Of a stretch of DNA of 64,000 bases, positions 38,506-48,944 are shown piece by piece; the stretch's first letter is position 1; every line of letters starts with the position of its first letter. Under the pieces are notes generated by a model. That model saw only the letters and a list, made by a program, of their open reading frames with translations, had not been told where the DNA came from and made no database searches. Source of the stretch: Tetrahymena thermophila SB210. Its lineage: Eukaryota > Ciliophora > Oligohymenophorea > Hymenostomatida > Tetrahymenidae. The stretch is taken from contig NW_002476457.1 in assembly GCF_000189635.1 (NCBI RefSeq), positions 496,001 through 560,000 on the forward strand, in the 5' to 3' direction. The position numbers and the translations under genes are program-made.

Positions 38506-40780
38506 TCAAATACAACTATTAATAGTAAACTCAATCTAGTCTAGCTACTTTACAAGAATTAAAAATCTTCTAACACTAGCTATCAGAAATCCAGATAAAG
38601 AAATACTAATAAACAATAAAAAACTGCAAGGTATTTAAATTCCAAAACGCAACCCTGTATATCCACTAAATGTATGAACCTCAAAAATATTAGAAACAAT
38701 CATAATTATAAAACTATAAGCAAAATTCAAGATACTTAATACAAGATTCATTTTAATTAGCTTTGGTTTAGTATTTAGTATGGAAATTAGTAAAATTAAT
38801 ATCTAAATAGCTAATAGTAAAATTTGAAAAGCAAAAGGAGCAATTAATACATATATAGAATCAGAATTATAGAGATAAATTGGATATCCTATTATCAAGG
38901 CGACTAATGAAAGAGAAAAAATAGTAAGTAAATAGTTAAAATACTTTTTAATTCTTGTTTAAAGAGACTTACAACAATAAAAAAATTTACTGTCTCTAAT
39001 AATTTCATTTTAAATACCTCTATTTTTATCAATAACTTGTTGTAGTACCTTAGTTTCCATTGAATAAGCTGATAATAGATTAAATTTTCCAATTAAATTG
39101 AGATTAGGGATGATTAAATTTAATTCTGAATAAATCTGCTATAGTGCGTTAACTATACCACTCACTCCTACTCCATCATTACTATTTTTTTTGTAGATTT
39201 AATTGAAGCTGTGCAATATATTATTTCAGGACTTGAGTATTAAATATTTATGAGATTTGGATTTGTGTTAATCACAAAAGCTGAATTTTATTGATAATTG
39301 TTTTAATTTATTCCTACTGAATACTAAGGATATTGATAGCTAAACTCATTATAATTGCTATTTTGATTGTAAATTAATGGTTAGTTTAATTAAACCTATT
39401 AAGGATTATAGCTGTTATTACTATACTGAGGGTCTTGAAGGTACTGATATTAAAAATTTTAGCTGTTATTGTTCATTTCTACCAGGATAAATGATAATAC
39501 TTATTTATTTATTTATTTATTTTTGTTGTTTTTGTTCTATTAATTCTTTTGTTTTAATTAAATTGTATATTTTAATATATTAATCAATATCTTTTTTAAA
39601 GTAATGAACTTTAAGATATTTTGAAAACTTTAAAATAGCTCTATATTTAAGATATTTAAAACAAATAAAGTTGAAAAAATGAAATACTAATAGAGAAAAG
39701 TCTTTTAAGATGGCATACAATAAAATTTTCTTTAAAAACTCTTTACTCTTTAAAACATTAACTTTATCAATCTATTTCATAGAAATTCAAAATTTGTATG
39801 TAATTAATTTCTTTCGAATGAAAAAAAAATTTGGGTTTTTTATTAATTGATTAATTAAGTAGATAGTAAAAATGTTTTAAATAAATTTTTCTGACTGTCA
39901 ATCTATATGACTTCTATCTGAATACTAATATTAATTTAAATCAATATTTTTATATACTTTATCATATAAGGTTGCTACCTGATTACTGCATAATATAAAA
40001 AAATCATATCATGAAGGAATTCTTAATTTATAAATGAAACTATTAAAAAATGCTTTCTATTTTGTAAAATAGTTGTTATTATAACATATTTTTGAATTAG
40101 AAATATTTTTAATGTAAACTTTTTAGAAATCTTAAATCAATTTTATATATTTCATAAATTTGAAATAAGTATTAATATATATATCTCTAAATTTAGCCTT
40201 TCTTATCAACTTTGATTTCTATTAATTAATTTGCTTTATTCTATTTTAAACCTTAGTGTTAATTGGATGTATATATATCATTCTTTTAATTAATTTAATT
40301 TTAAGAAAAGTTTTTATAAAATGATAGTTAAAGAAAAAAATAAATAAAGTATATAAACTATTGTTTCTTTTATTTTTTAGTAAATTTAAACTGAAAATGT
40401 TTTTTTTTTACTGTTTTTTAGTATTTATGTCTATGAATTTATGTGAAAATTTTAAAAATGAAAGTCTATAATTTAATAAATATAATTTCTTAGCTTAACA
40501 TTTTTAGTCATTTTATCAATTAAGTCTAAAAATAGAAAAGTTAATTAAAATATATTTAAGCTAATAAAACTTTTTAGATATATTTATTTATTGATATTTA
40601 ATAAATAAACTTTTTTATTAAATAAATTTTTCTATTTTAATTTTTATAAATATACACTCTGTTTCAAATAAATGATATCAAAAATCCAATATATAATAGT
40701 AGTAATTAATGCCAACCACAAAATATAATTTTAATTTTTACCATTTTTTATTTTTCTTATAAAATATTTAACTAATAAAA
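37855..40780. repeat. duplicated block, unit 2 (gene plus both flanks)
   Basis: This is the second unit of the roughly 3-kb segmental duplication also seen at about 32290-35280. It carries the frameshifted copy 3. Similarity covers the gene and the non-coding sequence on both sides, with many small indels. Confidence 0.7.
38506..39476 (-). pseudogene. small four-pass membrane protein, copy 3, with a one-base frameshift
   Basis: Translation from ATG 39476 follows copy 1 closely through NIQYSSPEIIYCTASIKST, then loses frame in a run of eight A on the coding strand (T-run 39185-39192). The rest of the protein, from NDGVGVSGIVNAL to the TGA at 38506-38508, stays open in the next frame and is as well conserved as copy 1. 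The total of 971 nt is one base short of 324 codons. Without correction the reading ends within a few codons at a TGA. The lesion is a single base in a homopolymer, so a sequencing or assembly error is as likely as a real recent inactivation. The rest of the gene shows no decay. Confidence 0.75.
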
Positions 40781-41491
40781 TATATTACCGTAAAATCTCA
40801 ATAGAAAAATTGAATGTATTTCATGAATTTATTTGAAATTGAATTTAAAATTTTATTTTTATTTTCAATAAATATTAATAAATGAGGAGTAAAAAGTAAT
40901 TCATAATTTAATTATTTGAATACAATATTTAATGGCAAATATTAAAATATGAAATCTAGTTAAGAATATTACTATTTAGAATTTGTAGTCTTAGATCCAA
41001 TTTAATTTACTGTACATTATGTATGGAGGCATTTAAAGCTTTAGAAGACTTTAAATAGTAAAAAACATGCGATTTTTCAGCGATAAGAAGTAAGTATCAT
41101 ATTGCAAAATTCCATCAAACTTGTAATACAATATAAAAAGATATCATAATGAATATCAATTCAACTTAAACTTTAAAAGTTATATTATTATTTTTTTAAA
41201 TTTATAACATGTCATTTTAGACGTTATCTATGTCATTATTTGCTATTTTTACATATTCTTATTTATTAGATTCAATCACTCTTAATCTAAATTCATAATA
41301 ATCTACATTATTAATTTTTCTGTTTACTTATTTGTATGATGTATCATAAACTTTTAACTTATCAATTTTTTATATTTTCTTTTATTATTTTTAAATCTTA
41401 TACTCATTATTTTTTTGTTTATAATCTATTAACTTTTATCTCTCATCACTTATTCTTTCTTTCTTATTTAACTTGTTCTTATGTCATTCCA
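39477..41491. other. AT-rich region up to the assembly gap
   Basis: No gene is recognised. The first ~1.3 kb is the duplicated upstream flank of copy 3. The rest is AT-rich and contains no frame with clear coding character. Confidence 0.55.
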
Positions 41492-41591
41492 NNNNNNNNN
41501 NNNNNNNNNNNNNNNNNNNNNNNNNNNNNNNNNNNNNNNNNNNNNNNNNNNNNNNNNNNNNNNNNNNNNNNNNNNNNNNNNNNNNNNNNNN
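41492..41591. other. assembly gap (100 N)
   Basis: Exactly one hundred N, the usual placeholder for a gap of unknown size. Order and distance across it depend on scaffolding. Confidence 0.99.
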
Positions 41592-42605
41592 AAAAAGAAA
41601 AATAAATTTTTTTATTAGGTAGGTGGCACAGAGTACATTTTTACTAATATATTAAAATTCGTATTACCTAATCTCATAAAATCAATAGCATTCGTCGCTA
41701 TCTCTAGTTTGAGGTAAAAGGGTTTGAGTTGGTAAGAAAATTTAGTTAATTCATTAAAGAAAAAGGAAGAAATTTATCAAAAAAATAATAGTAACTTAAT
41801 AAAGAAAATCTTTGATAATTTAGCTTTTTTTAAGAATATAAAAACTGAATAAAAGGTTAATAAAATTATTATTTTTGAGATCATGTATTCACTTCATTTG
41901 AATTTATTCCCTTTTTTCTGGTTTCATTTTTGAATTTTTTCTTCATTTTACTTTTAGAATCTTGAATTTATCTGAATTTCAAGGTATGTGAGATTAACAT
42001 ATTTATGTTTAGAATTTCTTGATATTTGCAGAATATTTTTCGTTATTACTCAACAAATAATTATTTTTTGATGATATTTTAAAATGAAACATAAAAAATG
42101 TTTAAAAATAGGCTTCAAACTTAGGAAGTGAAAAAAAAATGCTTTATCAAACATATAATCTTAAATAAATGTTTTTAATAGATATTTCACCTAATTTATA
42201 ACTTTGAAAGAAAAATTTTGAACTTATTTTTAAAAAACCGATTCTATAAAATAAAATTTTTAAACAATATTTTTACAATGGTTTTAAATATTTCATAAAC
42301 AATTTAAAACTAAAACCTAGCTAATTTTTATTAATTAACCACTTATTAATTAGAAAAGCTTATTATTTCATATAAAAATCAAGCTTAGTAATCTCAATTT
42401 TAAAAAATAAAAGCAATTAATTATAATTAATTTGATATTTTTTTGCTAGAATATAAATATTATGAGAAATTATTTTTAATTATTTGATAAAAAATTTGTA
42501 AAATAATCATTTACTAACTTAATTAATACACAAAATAACTTTTAAATTTACTAAAATTATTTAATAAAATTATATTTCTTTCTAAAAGATATCTTTTTCA
42601 ATATA
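41592..42605. other. AT-rich region after the gap
   Basis: No gene can be supported. It contains the 3' flank of the minus-strand LITAF-domain gene. Confidence 0.55.
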
Positions 42606-43016
42606 TCAACGACGTCTATTTCGTTTGTTGCATGGTTTGTATTCGCATACAGCTATTTCTTTATGACAGTTTGGGCAAATATGTATTTTATCTTTACATT
42701 TTTTAAGAAGTAGAGGGAGAATACAGCATCCAACAGTTAGAGTCATTAATAAGCAACAACAATAAGATCCCTAACCTCTTTTGTATTATATTTGGGTAGT
42801 AATATATTGGCTACAATGGATACAAGTTACTTAAGCAGGATAAGGTGAATTCTAACATGTTTCTACAGTTGCTAATTAAAAATTTTATTGTTAGTACATA
42901 AATGGCTAATTAGGCTAAGGATTTTGCACCATTTACACATGAGGCATCATATTTTAAGCAGGATTAGCCTATTAATTCTGCTAATATAAATTTTGCTAGT
43001 CAGAGTTTTAATACAT
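42606..43016 (-). CDS. LITAF-domain membrane protein
   Basis: Complete single-exon frame of 137 codons, ATG 43016 to TGA 42606-42608 (136 residues). The N-terminal ~60 residues are Q, N and P rich. The C-terminal half is a LITAF-like domain. A first CxxC knuckle, TCIHC (Cys 65/68), is followed by a Cys-rich hydrophobic membrane-embedded segment (YCCCLLMTLTVGCCILPLLL, about residues 85-104). The second knuckle HICPNC (Cys 114/117) follows. LITAF proteins are monotopic proteins of endosomal and lysosomal membranes in which the two knuckles bind zinc. The order, spacing and terminal HxCPxC signature fit this family well. The extra CKPCNKRNRRR-like basic tail may be lineage specific. Confidence 0.93.
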
Positions 43017-43800
43017 TTAGATAGATCTACTTATTAAATTTATGTTTTAATATTTTAATTTGATTTAAAAAATTTCAGATAAAATTTACTTTAAATAGAA
43101 ACTCCTTCAGAAGACCTAAATTATATTTGTTTTACATCTTAAAATCTATCAATTAAATTTTTATAAATTTAATGAAAATCTGAAAAATTAATAAAAAATT
43201 AAAGTTAATTTTAAACATTTATGAAGACTAATGGTAAAATTACATTGTAAATTTACTTTCATTAGAAAAAAAAAAATATTGCAAAAATTGCTTATAAAAA
43301 CCAATTAAATTACTCAAATTTGAATGAGGTGCACTTTCAAAAGATAGTTTCTCAGAAAATAGACTATTTCCTGATATATTCTGATTTATGCTTTTTATAT
43401 TTATTTATTTATTTTCGCGAATTAAATATTGAAGTTACTTTGTAAATTAATCTAATTTTCCTATTAAAATCTATATTTTATTTTGCATCTCAAAAATAAT
43501 AAAATTAACATTTTAATTAAATTTTCTATTAAAAATCTTTAAAACAATCTATTAAAAATTTTGTGATTTTCATTAAGATGAGGTATATTCATCCTTAATT
43601 ATATTGTTACAAAATGAGGATTAATTAAATAAAGATTCAAAGCGTATAATAATATATTAATTATCCTTTCAATTATAAATTTCATTTGCAAAAAAGAAAT
43701 TCTATCCAACTCTTCATTTTTAATTATTTTTAGATTTTTGTAATTACAAATTCTGAAGAGGAATATTAGCCAAAGAAATGCATACTAAATACCGTGTTCC
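43017..43800. other. AT-rich spacer between the LITAF gene and the tRNA array
   Basis: No gene is seen. It holds the divergent upstream regions of the LITAF gene and of the first tRNA. An AGCCAAAGAAA element at about 43768 precedes the first tRNA. Confidence 0.6.
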
Positions 43801-43872
43801 GGTTCCATAGTATAGTGGTTAGTACTGGGGACTTTAAATCCCTTGACCTGGGTTCGAATCCCAGTGGGACCT
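43801..43872 (+). tRNA. tRNA-Gln (anticodon UUA), copy 1
   Basis: 72-nt cloverleaf. Acceptor GGTTCCA pairs with TGGGACC. The D-arm contains TAGTATAGTGG (A box). Anticodon stem GGGGA/TCCCT closes loop CTTTAAA with anticodon TTA. T-arm CTGGG/CCCAG holds B box GGTTCGAATCC. A T-run follows. Anticodon UUA reads UAA, which is Gln in this ciliate code. No intron and no encoded CCA, as expected for a eukaryote. Gln identity follows from known Tetrahymena tRNAs. Confidence 0.95.
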
Positions 43873-44129
43873 TATTTTTTTATTTATTATGAAAATGAAA
43901 TGAAATTAAAATATTATCAAAAGTCTAAATTATATTAAATTATTATATTAAATTTTGTTTCTAAATAAATAAATAATAAATTAATTATGAAATAAAAAAT
44001 ATTTAAATTAAAACTATAAACTACTTTTGTTTTTTTAAAACAAAAAAATCAATTAATTTCATGTATATAAAAATATAAATCTAAGCAAGGCATATTAGCG
44101 CTTAATTTAAAAGCAGATTATTGTGTTCC

Positions 44130-44201
44130 GGTTCCATAGTATAGTGGTTAGTACTGGGGACTTTAAATCCCTTGACCTGGGTTCGAATCCCAGTGGGACC
44201 T
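44130..44201 (+). tRNA. tRNA-Gln (anticodon UUA), copy 2
   Basis: Identical over 72 nt to copy 1, with loop CTTTAAA and anticodon TTA. It is preceded by TTGTGTTCC. The GCCAAAAAA element common to most other copies is altered here to GCGCTTAAT-like sequence. Confidence 0.95.
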
Positions 44202-44838
44202 AATTTTTTAATTTTTTATTGTAAATAACTATTAATTTTATTTTTTAAATTAAGTCGATAATCATTAAATCATTAAAAAATAAAACAACTGAACTGGGAT
44301 AGAATAGATATTCCACAATCATTTTTTAAAAATTTTATATTTGAGACAATAATAAGTAATTATTTATGATAAATATTAAATCATGCATCTATTTTTAAAA
44401 TATTTTTTACTTAATTAAATCATAAAAAAAGGTTTTATGGATAAAATGATGTCATTTAAAATAAAACAACGAATAAAATTATAAGGTAGTATACAAATAC
44501 ACATATTTTTTTTATTTTGAATTAAAAAACTTTTGTTTTTCTGAAAATTATTCTTTGCCAAATTTATTAACCAACAAAAAGATAGTAAATTTTAGCATCA
44601 AAAATTTATTTATTTTTAATGGATTTAAAGCTTATTTGATTTTAAATCTATTTTTTCAATCACATACTTGAACTTTATTTATTTTATTTTTTTTATTTAA
44701 GTAGCTCTTCCATATTAAACTTATTTTATATCCAAAAAAATAAATAAAATTAGGTTTACGAACAAAATCAAAATTTCTTATTTATTATATTTAAAAGCGA
44801 ATATTAGCCAAAAAAAGAAATAGAAAATATTGTGTGCT

Positions 44839-44910
44839 GGTTCCATAGTATAGTGGTTAGTACTGGGGACTTTAAATCCCTTGACCTGGGTTCGAATCCC
44901 AGTGGGACCT
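44839..44910 (+). tRNA. tRNA-Gln (anticodon UUA), copy 3
   Basis: 72 nt identical to copy 1, anticodon TTA. Upstream are AGCCAAAAAAA and TTGTGTGCT. A T-rich terminator follows. Confidence 0.95.
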
Positions 44911-45205
44911 TATCTTTTTTACTTTAAACATTTTGAAATTAGATATGATATTATTAATATTCATTTATTTTTTTTTTTAAATTGCTCATTATTAAAATCT
45001 ATTTAAAACAAAAACCTAATTTTATTTAAACATCTTGGCTAAACAATTTTTATGTCGATAATATAATTGTCTATTATCAGGAATTTTTAGTAGATGAGTG
45101 TTCTTATTTTTATTTGAAAAATTTTTAAAAGATTTAATTTAAAATTAATATTTTAATTGTTAAGAGCTTATCAGCCAAAAAATGTATTATTAAAAATTGT
45201 GTGAT

Positions 45206-45277
45206 GGTTTCATAGTATAGTGCTTAGAACTGGGGACTTTAAATCCTTTGACTTGGGTTCGAATTCGAGTGGGACCT
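45206..45277 (+). pseudogene. degenerate tRNA-Gln (UUA) copy
   Basis: Full length, but with several substitutions: GGTTTCA at the 5' end, TGCTTAGAAC in the D-arm, and TTGGG/TCGAG in the T-arm, which breaks the T-stem pairing. The loop CTTTAAA and anticodon TTA remain. It is probably a decaying copy. Its upstream AGCCAAAAAA element is intact. Confidence 0.8.
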
Positions 45278-45559
45278 AATCTTTTTTACTTTAAATATTT
45301 TGAAATTAGATTTGATATTATTAATTTATTTTTTAAATAGTTGTGAAAGTGTATTTTAAACAAAACCTTAATTTTATTCAAGCATCTCTGCTAAAAAATT
45401 TTGTTGCCCAATAATATTATATTTTTATATTTTTAGAACTTATTAGAAGTATATGTTCTTATTTATAAAAGAATTTATTGATAGATTTAATTTAAAGTTA
45501 ATATTTTAATTGTAAAGAGGCATATCAGTCAAAAAATGTATTATCAAATATTGTGTGCT

Positions 45560-45631
45560 GGTTCCATAGTATAGCAGTTAGTACTGGGGACTCTAAATCC
45601 CTTGACCTGGGTTCGAATCCCAGTGGGACCT
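45560..45631 (+). tRNA. tRNA-Gln (anticodon CUA)
   Basis: Same 72-nt body as its neighbours, but the anticodon loop is CTCTAAA, giving anticodon CTA, which reads UAG. The D-loop also differs (TATAGCAGTTAG). All stems pair, so this looks like a functional isoacceptor for the second reassigned stop codon. It is the only CUA copy in the array. Confidence 0.93.
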
Positions 45632-45832
45632 TATCTTTTTTTATTTGGAACATGTTTATTTAAAGGTTAAATAGAAGTAACAAATTTAAATTAAAAAAGT
45701 GTTAACCAAGATCATTTAAGAGGAGTTAAATTTGTTGATATATAATTTAAAAGGTTATAGCTTTTTTTTATGATTAAAAATTTTCCAAACAGATATACTA
45801 GCCAAAAAAATAACAAGTAAGCACTATGTTCT

Positions 45833-45904
45833 GGTTCCATAGTATAGTGGTTAGTACTGGGGACTTTAAATCCCTTGACCTGGGTTCGAATCCCAGTGGG
45901 ACCT
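45833..45904 (+). tRNA. tRNA-Gln (anticodon UUA), copy 4
   Basis: 72 nt identical to copy 1, anticodon TTA. The upstream TACTAGCCAAAAAAA element and CTATGTTCT are present. Confidence 0.95.
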
Positions 45905-46121
45905 TATCTATTTTTATTTGGAACATGTTTATTTAAAGATTAAATAGAAGTAACTAATTTAAATTTAAAAAATATTAACTTAGATAATCTAAGAGAAATT
46001 AAATTTGTTGACATATATTTTAAAAGATGATAGTAATTTTTTATGATTAAAATTTTTTAATATTGAATTAATTCCAAATAGATATACTAGCCAAAAAAAT
46101 AACAAGTAAACATTGTGTTCT

Positions 46122-46193
46122 GGTTCCATAGTATAGTGGTTAGTACTGGGGACTTTAAATCCCTTGACCTGGGTTCGAATCCCAGTGGGACCT
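46122..46193 (+). tRNA. tRNA-Gln (anticodon UUA), copy 5
   Basis: 72 nt identical to copy 1, anticodon TTA. The spacer to the previous copy is about 220 nt, and its upstream sequence closely matches that of copies 4 and 9, so these units arose by recent duplication. Confidence 0.95.
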
Positions 46194-46628
46194 TATCTTT
46201 TTTACTTTAAACATTTAAAAATTATATTTGATATTATCAATATTTATTTATTTTTTAAAAATTGATAGTTATTAAAATATATTTCAAACAAAACCCTAAT
46301 TCTATTCAAACATCTTGACTAAAAATTTTTCCTGTCTCCATAATATAATTATCTGTTCTCAGGACTTTTTACAAGTAGAGGGGTTTTATTTTTTTTAAAT
46401 CTTTTTTTATTTTATATATTTTGAATTAACTAAAAAATTAAATTTTAAAAATTGTATAATAAATATTATTTTAAAAAAAATAAATTACAGTAGCTCTTTT
46501 AAATATTAAACTAAGAATGGACATTTATTTTAAAATACTAACTATTTATCAATCTAATGATGTTTAATATAAATTATTTTTGAAAGAAGTATACTCGCCA
46601 AAAAATTAAATAGTTTATGTTGTGTTCT

Positions 46629-46694
46629 GGTTCCATAGTATAGTGGTCAGTACTGGGGACTTTAAATCCCTTGATCTTAGTTCGAATGGGACCT
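46629..46694 (+). pseudogene. truncated tRNA-Gln (UUA) copy lacking part of the T-arm
   Basis: Only 66 nt. The anticodon arm is normal (CTTTAAA), but the 3' strand of the T-stem is missing: TTCGAAT runs directly into GGGACCT. The 5' strand is altered to TCTTAG, and the B box is broken. It cannot form a T-stem, so it is most likely non-functional. Confidence 0.85.
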
Positions 46695-46815
46695 TTCCTT
46701 TTTGTTTCATTTTTTAATATTGGATTTTATATTAATAATATTTATTTACTTTTAAAAAGAAATTTATATTAAATTTTATTTAAAACAAGATGATAATTGT
46801 ATTCAAACTTAAACG

Positions 46816-46881
46816 TTTGTCCTGGCTACTACATGGTATAATAATTGGTTGTTCTCAAGATTTTGAAGGTTATTGACCTTA
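46816..46881 (+). pseudogene. decayed tRNA-like relic (possibly tRNA-Gln UUG)
   Basis: A stretch containing TGGCTACTACATGGTATAAT followed by ATTGGTTGTTCTCAAGATTTTGAA. It resembles a tRNA from acceptor through D-arm to an anticodon loop like TTTTGAA, but has no recognisable T-arm. The TTG in the loop suggests an ancestral canonical tRNA-Gln (UUG). It is clearly not functional, and assignment to a tRNA is inference. Confidence 0.45.
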
Positions 46882-47080
46882 TTTTTTTATTAGAACAATT
46901 TTTTTGAAAGAATTATTATTTTAAATGTTAACAAAAAACCTAAACAATTTTATTTAAATCATTTAAATTGATAAATATTTTAAAAATGTTAACTATTATT
47001 TAATCCAATTAATTTTTAATATAGCAAATATTCTAAAGAGGTATACTACCCAAAAAATTAGATAGTATTTATTGTGTTCT

Positions 47081-47152
47081 GGTTCCATAGTATAGTGGTT
47101 AGTACTGGGGACTTTAAATCCCTTGACCTGGGTTCGAATCCCAGTGGGACCT
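47081..47152 (+). tRNA. tRNA-Gln (anticodon UUA), copy 6
   Basis: 72 nt identical to copy 1, anticodon TTA. Upstream TACTACCCAAAAAA and TTGTGTTCT; a T-rich tail follows. Confidence 0.95.
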
Positions 47153-47332
47153 TATTTTTTAAATAAATACACACACAAATCTTGAATGATAATTTATATT
47201 AATAAATTTTAGTAAAATACTTATTAATTATTATTATATAACTATTTTTGAAATATAAAGGTATTATTTAAAAAATGACCAATTCTTAGAAGGGATATTA
47301 GCCAAAAAATGAAATAGTATTTACTGTGTTCT

Positions 47333-47404
47333 GGTTCCATAGTATAGTGGTTAGTACTGGGGACTTTAAATCCCTTGACCTGGGTTCGAATCCCAGTGGG
47401 ACCT
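47333..47404 (+). tRNA. tRNA-Gln (anticodon UUA), copy 7
   Basis: 72 nt identical to copy 1, anticodon TTA. Upstream ATTAGCCAAAAAA and CTGTGTTCT. The spacer to the previous copy is the shortest in the array, about 180 nt. Confidence 0.95.
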
Positions 47405-47823
47405 TTCATTTTTTTCAAATATGTTTGTAAAAAAAATACATAAATTTATTTTCATTCATATAAATTAAAAATTTTTTGAAATAATAGTTAAGATTACATG
47501 AAAGTAAATAATTAAAAAATATTTTAATTTAATAGAGATAAATAGATAGATAAATTGAAATTATTATCAAATAAAACTATTTTGACATTTATATTTTTAT
47601 GAAGCTTAAATAATTCAGTTAAAATTAAATTTTATATTAATATTAGCTCCTAATACTAAGACACAAAATTAAATAATAATTACTCCAAGATCAAATCCTT
47701 AAAAAGCTAATCCATTAGTTACTTTTTATAGAAGAATTTTTTTAAAAGATTTAACTTAAAATTAATATTTTAATTATAAAAAGGCATATCAGTCAAAAAA
47801 TGAATTATTAAAGATTGTGTGCT

Positions 47824-47895
47824 GGTTCCATAGTATAGTGGTTAGTACTGGGGACTTTAAATCCCTTGACCTGGGTTCGAATCCCAGTGGGACCT
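47824..47895 (+). tRNA. tRNA-Gln (anticodon UUA), copy 8
   Basis: 72 nt identical to copy 1, anticodon TTA. Upstream ATCAGTCAAAAAA and TTGTGTGCT, the same variant as before the CUA copy. Confidence 0.95.
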
Positions 47896-48102
47896 TATCT
47901 TTTTTATTTGGGGCATATTTATTTAAAGATTTAATTGAAATAGCTATTCTAAATTGAAAATGTATAAACAATATTTTAAGAAAAATTAAATTTATTGACA
48001 TATATTTTAAAAGGTGATAGTAATTTTTAAAAATTTTTTAATTTTTAATTAATTCCAAATAGATATACTAGCCAAAAAAATAACAAGTAAACATTGTGTT
48101 CT

Positions 48103-48174
48103 GGTTCCATAGTATAGTGGTTAGTACTGGGGACTTTAAATCCCTTGACCTGGGTTCGAATCCCAGTGGGACCT
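48103..48174 (+). tRNA. tRNA-Gln (anticodon UUA), copy 9
   Basis: 72 nt identical to copy 1, anticodon TTA. The upstream sequence is nearly identical to that of copy 5, pointing to block duplication within the array. Confidence 0.95.
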
Positions 48175-48478
48175 TATCTTTTTTACTTTAAACATACATA
48201 TTGAAATTAAATTTTATATTTTTAATATTTATTTACTTTTAAAAATTGATTATTGTTAAAATATTTTTAAAATAAATCCTTAATTCTATTCAAGCATCTT
48301 AGCTAAAAAATTTTCATACCCCTATAATATTATTGCCTGCTCTTAGTACTTTTTAGAAGTAAGATGAGTAATCTTATTTTTTATAGAAGAATTGTTTTAA
48401 AAGATTTAACTTAAAATTAAAATTTTAATTGTAAAGAGGCATATCAGCCAAAAAATATATTATTAAAGATTGTGTGCT

Positions 48479-48550
48479 GGTTCCATAGTATAGTGGTTAG
48501 TACTGGGGACTTTAAATCCCTTGACCTGGGTTCGAATCCCAGTGGGACCT
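48479..48550 (+). tRNA. tRNA-Gln (anticodon UUA), copy 10
   Basis: 72 nt identical to copy 1, anticodon TTA. Upstream ATCAGCCAAAAAA and TTGTGTGCT. Confidence 0.95.
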
Positions 48551-48671
48551 TTCCTTTTTTATGTTTCATTTTTTTTTAATTAGACTTCATATTAATAATA
48601 TTTATTTATTTACTTTTAAAATACAATACATATTAAATTATATTTAAAACAGGATGATAAACTTAAATATT

Positions 48672-48736
48672 TTGTATTGGCTCCATGAATTAATTGGTCG
48701 TTCTCAAGATTAAGATTTTGAAGGTCATTGACCTAA
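48672..48736 (+). pseudogene. decayed tRNA-like relic, second example
   Basis: Close relative of the relic at 46816-46881: TATTGGCTCCATGAATTAAT, then TTGGTCGTTCTCAAGAT and GATTTTGAAGGTCATTGACC. It lies at the same place relative to its neighbouring tRNA units, so the relic was copied along with a larger block. No intact T-arm is seen. Confidence 0.45.
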
Positions 48737-48944
48737 TTTTTTTTAAGGAGAATTTTGTTAAAAATTCACTTTAAATTATTATTTTAAAAATTAAATAAAA
48801 AACCTAAACAATTTTATTTAAATCAAATAAATTGACAAATATTTTAAAAATGTTTACAATTATTTAATCCAATTAATTTTTAAAAGAGCAAGTATTCTAA
48901 AGAGGTATACTACCCAAAAAATTAAATAGTATATATTGTGTTCT

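Larger units (their letters stand above)
43873..48944. other. spacers of the tRNA array
   Basis: The spacers of about 180-640 nt between tRNA units contain no protein gene. They share pieces: a GCCAAAAAA element 25-35 nt before most units, TTGTGT(T/G)CT right before most of them, and degraded tRNA-like relics. Open frames that cross the tRNAs are reverse complements of tRNA sequence. Confidence 0.75.

Noticed and set aside
41336..41605. Plus-strand ORF running through the gap
   Set aside because: More than a third of it is N, and the rest is F/L/Y low-complexity AT-rich sequence.
47789..48001. Minus-strand ORF across a tRNA, and similar ORFs at 48860-49069 (-) and 48938-49126 (+)
   Set aside because: They translate tRNA-Gln sequence and its reverse complement, and exist only because the tRNA body is GC-richer than the spacers.
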